Shown here one piece after another: positions 1 through 12,668 of a stretch of DNA of 64,000 nt. Position numbers and translations under genes: made by a program. Under the pieces are notes generated by a model. The model saw only the letters and a list, made by a program, of their open reading frames with translations. It had not been told where the DNA came from and did no database searches. The first letter of the stretch is position 1. The number at the start of each line of letters is the position of its first letter. The DNA is taken from the NCBI GenBank assembly GCA_022264855.1, contig JABYQU010000002.1, forward strand, positions 1,240,001 to 1,304,000, in the 5' to 3' direction. Source of the DNA: Lenzites betulinus (lineage: Eukaryota; Basidiomycota; Agaricomycetes; Polyporales; Polyporaceae).

Positions 1-278
1 CGCAGACGCTTGCGACCTACACCTTCAGCGGCTCGACGAGCAGCTTCACGATGTCGACCTCCAAGGGCTCCTGCGGCGTCTCCGGCGGACAGCTCACGTG
101 CGGCACGGGCGTGAGCTCGACGTTCTCCGCGGTGTCGTCCGGCGGCAGCCTGCTCCTCGCAGTCTCCGGCTCGACCGCGTTCTCGAGCACGGGGACGCCG
201 AGCGGGACCACCCAGGAGACGGTGTTCACGGGCAGCTCCCACGGGACGTCCTACACGCTGAGCATCGTCTCCTCGTGA
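1..278 (+). CDS. RNase T2-like protein, C-terminal fragment
   Basis: Only the last 92 codons are in the window (reading frame from base 3; stop at 276-278), so the gene starts to the left. The peptide is rich in Ser, Gly and Thr, with the segments SCGVSGGQLTCGTGVS and SGTTQETVFTGSSH. I recognise this as the small C-terminal domain that follows the catalytic domain in fungal RNase T2-like proteins (secreted RNA-degrading enzymes). Two cysteines flank the first Gly-rich turn. No catalytic residues are visible because that part lies outside the window, so the assignment rests on this tail alone. Another secreted protein carrying a similar beta-rich tail is possible. Confidence 0.55.
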   Translation, partial: QTLATYTFSGSTSSFTMSTSKGSCGVSGGQLTCGTGVSSTFSAVSSGGSLLLAVSGSTAFSSTGTPSGTTQETVFTGSSHGTSYTLSIVSS

Positions 279-474
279 GCTTCATACCAAACCTCACCAC
301 ACCACGACATGACACGGATATCACGAACCTGGGCGCGGAGCCTGTCGGGGCGCGCGCTGCTGTAAACGATGTTGTATTGTTGGAACAGCATGTACTTATC
401 TCGTGTAGGAACAAAACAAATGTCAGATAACGTCCCTTCTCAAATCCACCCCTGCCCCCGCCCGCGCGCCGCGC

Positions 475-1294
475 TCAGTACACATACGGAATGAGCTTGT
501 ACGGCGTGCGCTTTGCCCACTCCTCCCACTCCTCGCCAAAGCTCTCCCGCAGCACCGCGTCCTCCTTGTCCACGCGCGTGAACATCAGATTCGAGTGCAA
601 GAACAGGAGGTACGCCGCGACCCCCGCGCCCGCCGCGCGCCCCCACAGCGTGCGCCCCAGGCCCGACTCCGCAAAGTACGAGCCGGGCCCGGAGAGCAGC
701 AGCAGGTTCCCCCACGAGCAGAGCGTCGCGGCGGTGTACGACGGGTGGCGCACCCACGCGTACGGGCCCGCGGTGACGAGCCGGTGGCCCGCGACGAGCG
801 AGAGCTGGAAGCGGAAGAAGCGCCCGAGCGTGCGGTATGTCCAGAGGCGCACGAGGCCGCCTGCGAGCACGAGTGCGCTGGTGAGGAAGAAGCGGGGGGT
901 GGGCGCGAGCGTGAGGGGGGACGGGGCGGAGGGCGCGAGGTAGGAGAGGAGGAGCGTGGAGAGGCGCGAGGGGAAGTGTTGCGCGAGGATCGTTGTGGTT
1001 TCTGCTGCCATTAGGCTCATGAGGGCGATCTGGGAGGTGGGTGTTAGTAGGTCCCGTCGCGCGCGGGGAGCAGGATGGCGATCGCGCAAATCGTACCTTG
1101 CACACGTTGATGCACTGTGTCTGCACATGGTGGTTGTCCGAGAACCAGTCCTTGGTGGGGTACTTGTCGCGCTCGTCCTTGGCCGGCGGTGGCATCGGCG
1201 CGGTCAGGTTGATGTATGTCAGGACGGCATCGGGGATGAGGATCGGGACCTTGAGCAGCGGGGTTGACAGGACTGGGGCGAGAATCGAGAGCAT
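475..1294 (-). CDS. Isoprenylcysteine carboxyl methyltransferase family protein (ICMT/Ste14-like)
   Basis: Two exons, 1097-1294 and 475-1029, joined by a GTACGA...CCCAG intron, give 250 residues, close to the usual ICMT length. This family methylates the C-terminal prenylcysteine of CaaX proteins in the ER membrane using S-adenosylmethionine. The C-terminal half carries the family signature: GPYAWVRHPSY followed by a hydrophobic stretch, then a charged segment (VDKEDAVLRESFGEEW) and the ending KRTPYKLIPYVY. Several hydrophobic spans fit a multi-pass membrane protein. The start at 1294 was chosen because it opens a hydrophobic N-terminus and keeps frame through the intron. The neighbour on the left converges on it. 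Assignment to the Ste14 orthologue itself, rather than a paralogue, is inference. Confidence 0.85.
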
Positions 1295-2127
1295 GGTGTA
1301 GAGTCGTGGACGGGTGGTAAAATGTCTCGTATTCTGTCAGACCTCGGAGACTGAGTTATAGACCTTGACACGGTCTGGGATATTCTGGTATGTGTGGGAT
1401 CCAGAACATCATAGCGATATCCTGTGACCATCGCGCCCAGGGACATAGCCTGAGGGGAGGATATCGGCGGGCGTCGTGTGAGATATATTCGGGTCCCGTA
1501 GAAGCTGCAGGTATATCAAAGAACAAACCCGTGCCGGACTCAGGTGCATGAGAACATACACGGCGCCCGTGCTGTCTTCGAATTCGGTGTGGGGACGGCC
1601 TCGGAGACCCTAGTGTGCCGACCGAACGCTATTACTAAGACTCAGCTCGCTGCATATCATGATATCTGCAGCATATGGTCTAGCAGCGACGCACCTTCGC
1701 TAGACATTTCGCACATCTCGCCATCGCTCGGAGGCTAGCCACGACTCTGGCGTATTAGGCGAGGTTAGTATTGCCACCGCATACTACGCCACCACTACGC
1801 CACCGCAACGGCGTCCCATTCCGTGCATTAGCCACACATCGACTAACGGAGGCCAAGACTGTGGCCGCACTGCGGGCCGATTTCCAAGGCATGCAAGTAC
1901 TCGGGTAGTATTGGCGTATGTCACAATGCCAATAACCGGCGCATCCCAAGTAGACAAGTCTCCTACCCTGTTGAGCAAGTACTATTGATCCGCTGTCTGT
2001 TCACGCGAGGCGCCCAGTACTTGGGGCCGGATATCCTGAATGGTCCGGGGCCTGTGAGTGCACAGGTACTTGAAGCCGCGGATGGAAGCACTACTGTCGC
2101 ATCCGCTGGCGGGTGCAAGGGGCTTTC

Positions 2128-2405
2128 GTCATCAATTCAACGTAAAGATGTCCTGTGAAGCTTTGAGTGGTGTACCGTCAAAGAGATCAGCTGGAGAGTA
2201 TAATCGTGAAGAAACCGCCTTGCCTTCGTCCCTGCCGCGAACGCGCCCTAGGCAGTCGCAGTCTGCCAGCCAGCCCGTCCACGCGCCTCCCGCTCGACTG
2301 GCGTCCGTCATCAATTCATCATTATGCAAGTCCGGTGTTTCGAAGGTTGGCTGATGAAGGGGTGTGCTGTCAAAAAGGTCAGCTGGAGGGCGTGGTGAAT
2401 GAAGG
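2128..2405. repeat. Diverged direct repeat pair
   Basis: Two copies, about 2128-2212 and 2308-2405, share GTCATCAATTCA at their left end, a GGTGT..CGTCAAA/GCTGTCAAAA block and TCAGCTGGAG near the right end, with small insertions between. The spacing is about 180 bp. The repeat lies inside the minus-strand coding-like region and accounts for its repeated PADLFD.TPL peptide. Confidence 0.5.
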
Positions 2406-2932
2406 TGAGGATCGTGCACGGTAAGGGGGCCAACATACTTGAGCGCCATCGTGGTCCTCTTCTTGCAAAGTATTCCGCATACCGCTGCAAAACATCGACC
2501 ACCCCAGATCCCACACACGTCCAGCATGTCTTCGACATCCGTGACGCACGCACGGAACGTCAGCATTCCCTACCTCACATCTTCGTCCTCGGCGCGCGTG
2601 AGTTCACTCGGCCACAGTGCTTCTAGGTCGTCTATGGTCACAAGGCCGCAATCGAGTACGTCTTTGTTACATCTTGGCCATATCGAAAGACCCGATGCTC
2701 CTTGTAGTGGCAACCCCAAGGAGACAACAGAGCACTCTCCCAGGTGCTGCAGGACGTCGAGGGAATATCGCATCCGGAGGTGTTCAACTGCGAGCATGAA
2801 GAGCGACATGCATGTCCGCCACAAGCCACACACGCGGCAAAGAAGTTCGAGGACGTACGTAAGCTGGACCTCTCGCCGAGCCGGACTGCGAAGTGACCCC
2901 GGATGAGCAGCCCGTTGGGGCGGGCGAAGCAA
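2132..2932 (-). pseudogene. Unrecognised coding-like region, possibly decayed
   Basis: Two minus-strand open stretches of about 120 and 144 codons (2570-2932 and 2132-2566) lie in the same frame, separated by one TAG at 2570-2572. Together they give some 265 codons with protein-like composition, for example DVLQHLGECSVVSLGLPL and VTIDDLEALWPSEL. The downstream part contains a repeated peptide, PPADLFDSTPL and SPADLFDGTPL. The stop could be inside an intron (GTGAGG follows GAT nearby) or could be a real lesion. I recognise no family. It may be a lineage-specific gene, a degenerate gene or chance. Confidence 0.25.
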
Positions 2933-5875
2933 AGTGCTCTCTGGCGTGTTCTAGACGGATCAGCAACAGTCGTACGAGCGTCGGCGCGGACGATGAATGG
3001 GACCGCAACGCGGCTTGACTTCTTCGTACGTGCTCTGCGTGAATCGTGAGCTTGTTTCGTGCCTGCGTGTTCATGTCGGCGTGCGCGGCGCAAAGCCGCG
3101 CTTGTTTGACAACGTGCTCTGCAAGGCACCGTCCGGTCTGTATGCGCATCGGCCGCTCGGAACGGGCAACGTTACGTCCAGGTGTATCTTTGCGCGGGCT
3201 TCTATGAGGTCCCCTGCTGGACACTCGCCCACAAAGTCGCGCGTTCCTTGGTGAAGCAGCGCAAGAAGCCTGGGCTTCGTCGGCGTGCCCCGCCGCTTAG
3301 CTTCCATTTTTCGCGTTCGTCGCACCTACGTAAACGCAACCCCAAGGATGCTTGCAGGTCGGTCGTATCGGGTACGCGGCGCGCAGTCCTCAGCATGTCT
3401 CCTACCTAGTCTGTACAGAGGTGAGCGTCCGGCGGCATTCGCAATGGGATTGCGGGAGACGAACCTCGGGGATACAGCCCTCAGGATAGAGTCAAATTTC
3501 AGCGCGAAGCTACCGACGGTAGGGTGCGGTAAATGATTCCCTGGACCCCTCCTTACATACGTTATGAACATCGCGCCCCAGGGTGTATTACTTACGCATG
3601 TTATCCACAATCTGCAAGAAGCGTTAGAAGCGTGTAAGAAATAATAGTACTAAGATTGACCCAGCTCAAAGACGACTACTATGGTCACAATGTGACGTGC
3701 ACGTGAAATCAGCGTCTAAGGTTAAGAACGGCTCAAGAGAGGTCAGCTCGGTCAAGTTCATCCAAGATATTGTTCGGAAATACTCGGTGGCTACGGGCTG
3801 CCAATGCAGCTTGTCTGCCATTGAGACTGCGTCGATATGCGTCCATAAACCAATGGTAACAAACTGTGAACCTAATGGGCCGCCACTAGAGGCCGGCTCA
3901 GCCCAGTGCCCGGGCCAGCGAGACTCGGAGGGCTACGTGTTCGCTCCCCTATGCTTTTTGTTGGCGTGCTCAAGGTTTCCACATACAACTCTTGCCCGCT
4001 TCCCTTTCCGTGGCATCAAGCCTCCGAGTCTTGTGCTGCTAGTAGTCGGACCGCGCCCCGGATGATCGAAGTGAATGGCTCCGTGCGACAACTTGCGCAT
4101 GCCAGTACAGTACTTAGTCGGAGCATAATTTCCCGATTTCCTCTTTGGGCTGTCATTTAGACGCCCATCATCACAACAACTCAAAGCAAAAACTACTGCT
4201 CCTGCGGGACAAGTCTCCACCTCAATCGGGTGCATCAGATTGTAAGTATCATTGCAGTCCATATTATGATGCAGCCATAGTGCGGCAGAAATCCTCCTTA
4301 CTACAGAGTAGGTTTATGTTTCGTTTTCGCCTGCGAAAATCGCTGAAATGTGACATCCATAGTGCACGTAATGTAGTCATATTTGAGCTGGGTCAATATT
4401 CTTAGCACATGTGAGAAAATAACAGCATGTGAGTATCTGCATAAAAGCGTTCTTAGCATCGTGAATTTACGGTTAACACCACAGTACCATGGTCGATGAT
4501 GACCATAGTCCGAGTGTTTCAACGGGTACTAGTCTAGTACTAGTGAAGTTAGAGTAAGTGCGCAATTCTGTCGCAATTATAAGCACACTGAGTATTCCCG
4601 AGCCGCCAACAGATTCATGAGTGCGAGGCTTGCGACTATAGTCTACGTTGATTTGCACTTGCCTTGGTCATGAACGTCCGACATATGAATCAAGCAGGCC
4701 GCGACGTGGTCGGTGAGTCGACGGTGACAGACTCGGATTCAATGAGGCGCCCATCAACAAAGGTTAGTAGTGCTTGGTACTTGACTACAACGGTGCTTAC
4801 ATACTCAAGCTTACGCCTGCCAACGATTCGCCTTAACCTGTAAGTAATCCCAGAGCTTACATATGTAGTGGCGTCGTTCATACGGATGATTTCCTTCACA
4901 TTAACATGTTATTGACACGGTTAACTCACGATGTATACTGGAACCATGTTAGTCGACGGACCTCAAACTCATACTCGCACGCGGTGCCACTCACGGAGCT
5001 ATGTAATTACTGTGAGCATCAGGCCGATGAGAGCCGACGGATTCCCAATGGTCAATATATTGGCCCATCGCGCGCGGTGGGGCACGCGTACGATATCATA
5101 GAATTCGCAAGAGAAAAGCGCGACGTCAGCGGGATGTTGTGACCGCCCGCGGCGATTCAGTCTGCACTGTCTGTGAGTACTTGAGTGGCACCACTACGCA
5201 GCGCCACGAGAAATAGAAGTAAAAAAAGTGGATCATGGGTGCGTCTACGGCGCGAATAGCGGACACGGAGCGGGAGGGCGGAGGGAGGCGCGCGGGGAAC
5301 ACTGGCCACGAGAACCTCCCGACGAAGGGGGCCATCAGAGTGGAGCGGTCGGGGTGCGTAATAGAAGGGATGCGAGGCGGTGTGAGCGGGTGAGACGAGT
5401 GCAGGAAATACGAGTAAGTGGGCGAAGATGGCAATCCGGGCGGTGGAGGAGGAAGAGGGGACTGATAATGAATGATAAGCCGGGGTGCGCCTCTATGCCG
5501 AGCGTCGCGCCACCAGAAGCATCCGCCTCTCACTGCCTGCCGTCAGTGCTTCCGGCGCGCCCATGGATACTCGAACGACGCGGGAGGCATCGAGCTCGCT
5601 ATGTGGCGGCAGTGGGCGGGGGCCCGCGGTGCAGCGAGGTCGGGACGGCGGCGGGGGTGGCGGCGGGGTAGATGGCGATCTCGGAGGAGCGGGATTTGCA
5701 AGCGAATGCGGCAAGGGACATGCCCGAAACGGGGTCTGCGATCGGCAAAGGACGCGTGACGTCAGAACTCGAAGGAAATGTTCAAAGACCTGGCCGGCGC
5801 AGAAAACGGCTGCAGCGGATCCCCAGCTGCCCAAACCTTCCTCTCTTCTGTCCCTCATCCCACACAGTCCCGCCC

Positions 5876-5882
5876 TATAAAA
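5876..5882 (+). promoter_or_regulatory. TATA box of the DUF89 gene
   Basis: TATAAAA preceded by a GC-rich flank, about 110 bp upstream of the ATG at 5991. Position and match fit a core promoter. No transcript data are available here. Confidence 0.5.
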
Positions 5883-5990
5883 CCCCGCACAGGTGAGCGT
5901 CTTCCTCGTCGCACTGCACATCCTCCTCGGCCTCGACGCCCAATACCCCCTCATCGCATTCCCCACCATACCCCTCGACTCCGAGTCGTC

Positions 5991-8150
5991 ATGACCGACA
6001 GCTACTTTCCCCCGACGCCCCCGCACGATGCTGACTCTGCCAATTACCAGCTAGACGACATGAGCGCACACCTTGCACCCAACGGCGCCGCCCCGCCCGT
6101 CAATGGCACCACCGGCACCAAAGACGCGCCCGGTAGAATGTCTCTCAAGCTATCTCACCTCCCCAGCAGGCAGATCATCAAGCCCGTCTACCCCCGCTCC
6201 CCTTCCTCGGTAAGTGGAATTCCCCGTGTATTCTTGGCGATGGAAACTGCCGCTGGCGAGACGTCTCGTAATACGGCATTCTCGCCTGCATATATGCGTT
6301 GATTGGTGCTGACCTTGCATTCTAGATTGACCCAAACAACCCGCCATGGCCTGCTTACCGCGGATACCACGAGTGAGCATTTTCTCATTCAGAGCCCGTC
6401 GTGTACTCACAGCATATATCAGGTATTCGTTTGCCTACGCCACCATGGGCCAGCGCTTGCCCACCATTCTTGGCAAGGGTATCGAGGATGTGGTCGTCAC
6501 TCTCAACCAGGAGTATGATGAGGAGCGCGTCGTGGACCTTGTCGAATGCATTGAACGTATGGACGCCCTCATGAAGGAGCTCCAAGCGCAGGCGAAGCTT
6601 CGCCCCATTATCGACGACGGCGAGGCCGATGTTGCCCTGTGGAACAAGCTCATTGCCAAGTACTTCCATGGTGAGTTATGGTTCTTCTGGGGTGCTGTGT
6701 GACTTCGTTAATTCGCCTATCTAGGCAAAACCTTCATGAATGCGCCTTGGCTCTTCGCGGAGGCATATAAGTACCGTCGTCTGCAAGAGTGCTTCAGCAT
6801 CAGCAAGTTCTGGAAGAGCTACGATGTTTTCTTCAGGCAGAAGGTATATCAATATGCATTTTTGCAGCAGTATAGTGCTCACCCTTCTCAGTGCGATACA
6901 TTCTCTCGTTCGAACGAGGCCGTTTTCGAGCTCTCAATGCGCTTCGCCGAACCCTTCAAAATCAAGGAGGGCCTTTCTTCCGAGCAGAAGCTTGAGTCTG
7001 AGCGACTGATGTTCAAGGAGCTCACTCAAAGTGAGCAGTCACGCACTATGCCACAACTACTAAGACGTTGTGACTCACATTCGTTTTACAGTCTGTCTTT
7101 GGGGCAACTCGACTGATCTGTCCTTGCTCATCAACATGACGGAGGACCAGATTCGCTCGCTGCAATCGACTGGAGGCGCGAACTTGGCCGCGACCGAGAA
7201 GAACATCCTCGGTAACCACATGCAGCGTCTTTGGGAGACTGTCGTGGGCATGCGTAACAACACTGGCGGGCGCATCGATTTCGTCCTGGACAATGCTGGT
7301 TTCGAATTGTACTGTGATTGCGTATACGGTGAGTATCCACGCATAGAACTTATCGGAACCGTCCTGATATATGAGCCCTCAGCGGACTTCTTGATCCAGA
7401 GCGGCCTTGCCAAGGAGATCCGCTTCCATGGCAAGCGTTACCCCTGGTTCGTCTCAGATGTGACCAAGAAGGACTGGTCGTGGCTCCTCAACACGATGGT
7501 CTACGGCCACCTCTTCCCGAAGGCCAGTGAAGAGGAGAAAGAGAGCTTGCGCCGTCTAGGCCTACGCTGGAAGGTAAGCAGTCGCGTGTCGGCCGAAGGT
7601 ACCATAACTCACTAGTGGATGCAGCAATATGAGAAAGAGGGCAAGTGGATCTACGAACAGCACCCGTTCTGGTGCACCGGCTTCACGTTCTGGGAGCTGC
7701 ACAACGAGGCCCCCGATCTCTTCCTCCACCTGTCTCGTTCCGACCTGGTCATCTTCAAGGGTGACTTGAACCACCGCAAGGTAGGCTCCATCGACATGCA
7801 GGTTGTGGACGGGAACGATTATTGACGCATACACAGTTGACGTATGACTGCGCGGCCCCACCGTCAACAGAGTTTGAGATCGCCATCGGCTCTATGGCAT
7901 CTGCCGCCGGCGCCCCCCGGGTGTGCAGTATGCGCACGATCAAGAGCGACGTCGTCGTCGGCCTTGGACAGGAGGGCGACGAGCTCGCCGAGCGTCTCGA
8001 CAAGGAAGAGCCTGGCTGGAAGATCAGTGGCAAATACGTGCGTGTTTTTTCCATGAGGCTAGCAAGAACTCACAAAACTGACCATACCCCATGCAGGCCG
8101 TTGTCCTCCTGTCCGAAGGACGCCCCGGCGAGAAGGTCATCTTCACGTAG
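5991..8150 (+). CDS. DUF89 / ARMT1-like damage-control phosphatase
   Basis: Ten exons: 5991-6209, 6326-6372, 6423-6670, 6725-6843, 6892-7030, 7092-7328, 7383-7573, 7625-7780, 7837-8037, 8097-8150. They encode 536 residues. The DUF89 family contains metal-dependent phosphatases that act on sugar phosphates and other damaged phosphometabolites; the human member is ARMT1. The metal-site motif DNAGFELYCDC (Asp324, Asn325) and the downstream KGDLNHRK (Asp447) are both intact. The N-terminal segment with PPWPAYRGYHEYSFAY matches the helical part of the family. The first 70 residues are Pro/Thr-rich and look disordered. The gene converges on UTP13, with 272 bp between the stops. Substrate cannot be read from sequence. 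Confidence 0.88.
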
Positions 8151-8422
8151 ACGACTCCATGTCTTGTGGACTCTCGCAAGCCCGCAGTGCATGGTCTCAG
8201 GCTACCGGCATCCGACTCGTCCGTATCCCATATGAAGTCTTGTATCATAGAGCTCTTGTTTCATACTCCTGTATCAGAGGTAGCCACCATATTGTAATAG
8301 ATATCTCTCGTCGCACACACCAGACCTGTTGACGAAGCTGCGAGATTCTTTCAGCCATGCAAGAACGAATAATGCTACCGTAAGATACTTTTACATGCCG
8401 TTACATGCCGTGCACGCACGCC

Positions 8423-11400
8423 TCACGCGGCGAGCCCGATCGCCCTGTCGATGTCCATCGCCATCCCGCCGCCCACGTCCGCCGCCTCCTCGTCCGCGTC
8501 GTCGCCCAGCTCGCCAAACAGGCCGTCGTCCATCTCCGAGAGCAGGTGCTCGACGACGTAGCTGTCCTGCAGCAGCTTCTCCATGCGCGTCAGGTGCCGC
8601 TCCGTGTACGGGATCAGCGCGTCCAGCAGCTCCTTCAGCGCCGTCGTCCCGCGGCCCTCCTTCCCCTCTTGCACCTCTTCGCCCCTTACTCCCACTTCCG
8701 GGTCATCATCCGCGTCGTCACCCGACAGAGTGATGGCAGCAGAAGTGAAGGCCGCCTCGTCGTCGAACGCGCGCGCGATGTCCGCCGCGGCGCGCAGCTT
8801 GACGACCGCGTGCAGCACGCGCTGCGCGACGCCGCTCGTGCGCGCGCGCGCGTTCCAGTCGCGCACGTAGCGCAGGAGGCGCGCGAGGTCCGCGCCCGGG
8901 AGCGTGCGCAGCACCTCGTCGACCGCGGGGTGGCCCGTGTGTGACGGGGCGCGCGGCTCTTCAGAGGAGGAGTCGGAGGAGGAGGCGGGAGAGGCGAGGG
9001 CGGCGAAGAGGGCGTGGAGGCGCCCGGGCTGGCCCATGTTGAGCGCGAGGAGGATCGCGTTGCGGTAGTCGTGCAGGGCGAGGTAGTTCTGGAGGTCCTG
9101 TTCTCTGCAGGCGGAGAAGGAGGTGTGTTTAGTACGGTCATGCATGGGAGGGGAGAGGGAAGGGAAGACGTACTTTTCGACAAGCTGTGCGCGCTGGGTC
9201 TCTTTCTCGACCTGCTGCTCTTCTGTGCAGTCTTGCCAGAAGGTGACGACGGAGTCGGCCGCGCCGGAGACGATCGTGGACTCGTCGCTGCTGACGGCGA
9301 GTGCCCAGACCTAGTAGACGATATGTGAGCTTAGTTGTATGCACGCATGCTCGTTCCCGCTTACCTTGTCCTCGTGGTTGTCCATGGTCGCCGCACACTC
9401 CTCCTCGCGCACATTCCACAGCTTAACGAGCCCGTCGCTCGCGCTGCTCACCAGCTGCATGCCCGCGTTCAAGAAGTCGACCCTGAGCACCGAGTTCGTG
9501 TGCCCCTCGAACGTCTTCACGCACGTGAAGTCGTCCAGGCTCCACAGCTTCACCGTCTTGTCCCCGCTGCCCGTCGCGAGCACGCGCTCCGCGCGCCCAA
9601 AGCGCACGCACCACACCCCGCGCTTGTGGCCCTTGCACGTCCCGAGCAGGCGCAGCTCCCCGCGCACGCCCGCGCCCGTGCTGCTGTACTCGATCTCCCA
9701 CACCTTCGCGGTGCGGTCCTGCGAGCCCGAGACGAGCAGCCGGTCGTTCGGCGCGACGTCGAGCGCGTTGATGTCCTTGTCGTGTGCCTTGTGCGTAGTC
9801 AGACTCTTGCACTTCACCGCGCGCGCCTCGCCCGCGCCCTCCTCCTCCTCCCCGTCATCCTCGGCATCTGCGGATGACGCGGACAGCGGGACCGCGGAGA
9901 GGTCCCACATCTTGATCGTCCGGTCCTGGCTGCCAGTGAACATGAAACGCAAGCCCTCTGTGCCCGACGCCGACCCCGAGGCAGACGGACCACCCTCGCC
10001 CGCGAACGCCTTGCGCGACATCGCGACCGCGCCCACGCTCTCGGCATGCCCCTCGCATATGCCCACACAGCGCCACTCCGGGACCGCGTCGACCCCCGCA
10101 CGCGCGCGCACGGGAGCCCATATCCGCGCGGAGCGGTCCTTGCTGCCGCTCGCGAGCACGCGGCCCTGCGCGCCCCGGTCGAGGCAGAGCACGATTTCGG
10201 AGTGGCCGGCGACGAGGCGCGCGTCTAGCGACGAGGTCGAGTACACGCGGATCAGCGAGGAGTTCGTCGCGAGCGCTACGTGCGTGTCGGCGAGGGCGGA
10301 GGGCGCGGACGCCTGGAGGGGCAGGTGCGGCGAGAGGAAGGTCGCGTCGATGATCTCGTCGTTGAAGCCGATGAGCTGCCGGCTGAGCGTCTGCGTCGAG
10401 AGCGAGTGGAAGAGGATGTTCTGGTCGGCGTGCACGGAGACGACGGTGGACGCCGCGGGGAGGTAGCTACAGGGTCCGTGAGCGCTGCGCAGACGCAATT
10501 TGAGTGCGGAAGCTTACATCGCATCAACGATTTGTCGCTGTTCCTCCTGATCCTCTGTCCCCTCGCTCTGTTCCTGCCCGAGCGTGAAGAGCACAGTGCC
10601 CTCACGTGCATCCCAGATTCTTACCAAGCCCTTCTCGCCACCGGTGTAGAATCGGAGCTTCCCAGGCCCTGACGGAGCCCCTGCGAGGTCCTCATCGGGG
10701 TGCAGTAGGCCCACAGCCTCGACGCGCTCAAGGACCGGGATGGTCTTGTGCAGAACCGGCGCAAACGCGGTCTCCTTGCCCTTGCCCTTCGTGCTCTTCT
10801 TGGCAGGGGATGACGCCTTCGAAGAGATGTCCCAGACGAGCACGACCGCGTCCCTGCCGCCGCTGACAAGCCACTTGCCGTCCGGGCTGACGTCGAGGCC
10901 GCGTGGAACTGATACGTGCCCCTCCAGGACGGCTTCTGGCTTTGATCCGCCGCTGGCACGGGTCGCGGCAGCTGACAGGTCGAAGATGCGGATGCGGGTA
11001 TCGACGGACGCGGTTATAAGCTGCATCTTCTGCTCACGCACGACAGACGAGGGGTCGAAGGGGTAGTTGAACGCGAGCGCGCTCACGACGCCGCCGTGGC
11101 CCTTGAAGAGATGGGTGACATACCCGCGCTGGATGTCCCACACCTTCACGACGCCGTCCGCGGAGCCGGACGCGAAGTAGGTGGACGTGGGGTCCGCTTT
11201 GCATACATGCACCGGCGCGTCGTGCGCGCGCGCAATCACCCGGATGGGCTTGACGTGTTTTGTCTGCGGTATGGAGGACGTAGGGATCTCATAGATGCGG
11301 AGGGACAGGGAGGAGGTGAACAGCAGCAAGTGGGAGGCGGAGGGCGTTATGCACAGCGAGGTGATAGATTCCGTGTCCTGCGCGGGTGTTTAGGTGCTGC

Positions 11401-11661
11401 CGGACGATGCGCCAACGTAAGAACTCACCCCAGCAAACCGACATATCTCCACTCCCGCCTTTACATCTGTCAATAGAGCCTCTTCGCCTACGCAGGTGAC
11501 CAGCCTCGATCCATCCGGCGTTACGGCTACTGGTCCCGCAGTGTGCAGCGGTGCGACGACGCGCGCCTTTTTGAAACTGGGGGTTCTGTTAGCTGGACCC
11601 ATGCGATCAGAATAGTCGCCACATACGCAGTCTTGAGCTTGGGTCTGTGAACGGCGTCCAT
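8423..11661 (-). CDS. UTP13: U3 snoRNP WD40 protein Utp13 (TBL3)
   Basis: Six exons (11627-11661, 11429-11576, 10518-11377, 9365-10466, 9174-9310, 8423-9104) encode 987 residues. Utp13 belongs to the UTP-B subcomplex of the small-subunit processome and acts in nucleolar 18S rRNA maturation. The protein has two strings of WD40 repeats, with units such as SGSADGVVKVWDIQRG, TGSQDRTIKMWDL, SGSQDRTAKVWEI and ATGSGDKTVKLWSL. A C-terminal helical Utp13 domain follows, running from about residue 762 (EQDLQNYLALHDYRNAILLAL) to an acidic tail. The start MDAVHRPKLKT lies on a 35-nt first exon, and the following AFKKARVVAPLHTAGPVAVT matches the family N-terminus. It is longer than the yeast protein, partly through acidic and Ala-rich inserts between blades. 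Confidence 0.9.
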
Positions 11662-12668
11662 AGCGCAGAGCAGAGCAGCGAGCACGGTCAGCCAATGAGA
11701 AGCACGGGCTGCCAACTTTTTCAGGCGGTTGTTTGTGCTTGTTGTCCAACGGCTTCAATCGCACTCCTCCCGGCGCCTATCAGCGTTCTGATCGCGCGCG
11801 CGCTCGCTGGTACGCAGTTGGACCTTCCAGAGGTGGGCAGCCTGTGAACGGACTGAATGGCTCTGCGCGAGCCCCGCTTCTCCCGCTGATGGGGGCGGCC
11901 ACGATGCAGCGTCGCGCCTGCGCCTTACGCAACACAAAGCACCCTGCGCGCCGCTCTGACAGTGACAACTCCGCCGCCGTCCGCGGGCGAATCCACCGGC
12001 GCAACTTTGCTTCCCAGGCCCTGCGACCGGGCGACGGCGGATCCGTGTACCTGTGGCCCGCGAGCAAGCACGGACCCGTACCGCGACACGGCAGCCCACA
12101 CGGTACGTACGCACCCGCTGCGCGGACGCGAGTGCTTGTTTCTTCCCATGTCGGATAGGCAGCGACCCCGCTGCGCCAAACAGGGCGTTGAGTGGGCCTA
12201 CGGCAGCACTGTCTGACGGCGCCCGCCACGCACTTACGCAAGTTGACAAGGAAACGCCATGACACGCCGCGACCTACACGGACTCCCACCTGAGCCCATC
12301 GTAGAAGCTCTGCGGGCACCAACCTTAGTGGCCGAAATGCCGAGCGAAGCAGACACGAGTAGATACCGACTTGCAGCACTGCCGTAACACATGAAAATAC
12401 CAGCCGGACTAGATAACCAACGCAGCCAACCGCGGGAACAGAGACACGGAGATAGTCAATAATCCTGGAGAAGTTATCCATAAATCAGCAAGGGGCGAGT
12501 ATCGTTACAATCCGCAAGCAATCCGTGGAAAACGCCCGACGGGGGATAGTATAGAACTGGCGGTAGGGGCAGGGGGTGAGAAGGGGAAGCAACGAAGGGC
12601 GGACAGCGAACAGATAGACACCATATACGGAATGAAACAAATGGATGAATGTGGGAGGCCGGTTAGCG
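11662..12668. other. Intergenic region between UTP13 and the forkhead gene
   Basis: About 1 kb holding the UTP13 promoter and the 3' flank of the forkhead gene. Overlapping open frames on both strands have arginine-rich, unlikely composition and no family features. No tRNA or clear repeat seen. Confidence 0.5.

Larger units (their letters stand above)
1295..5875. other. Gene-poor interval
   Basis: About 4.6 kb with no gene I can identify. Only short open frames occur, and AT-richer segments (about 3.6-5.1 kb) contrast with the GC-rich genes on both sides. A possible decayed coding region and a diverged direct repeat (2.1-2.9 kb) are listed separately. The right end is the promoter of the DUF89 gene. 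Confidence 0.6.

Noticed and set aside
1880..2080. Recurrent AAGTACT/AGTACTT-like words (about 1897, 1976, 2017, 2066)
   Set aside because: Too short and irregularly spaced to call a repeat or binding-site array.
11780..12481. Minus-strand open frame of 233 codons upstream of UTP13
   Set aside because: Arg/Val/Cys-rich, overlaps equally long frames on the other strand, no domain or splice-consistent extension; it looks like chance in GC-rich DNA.
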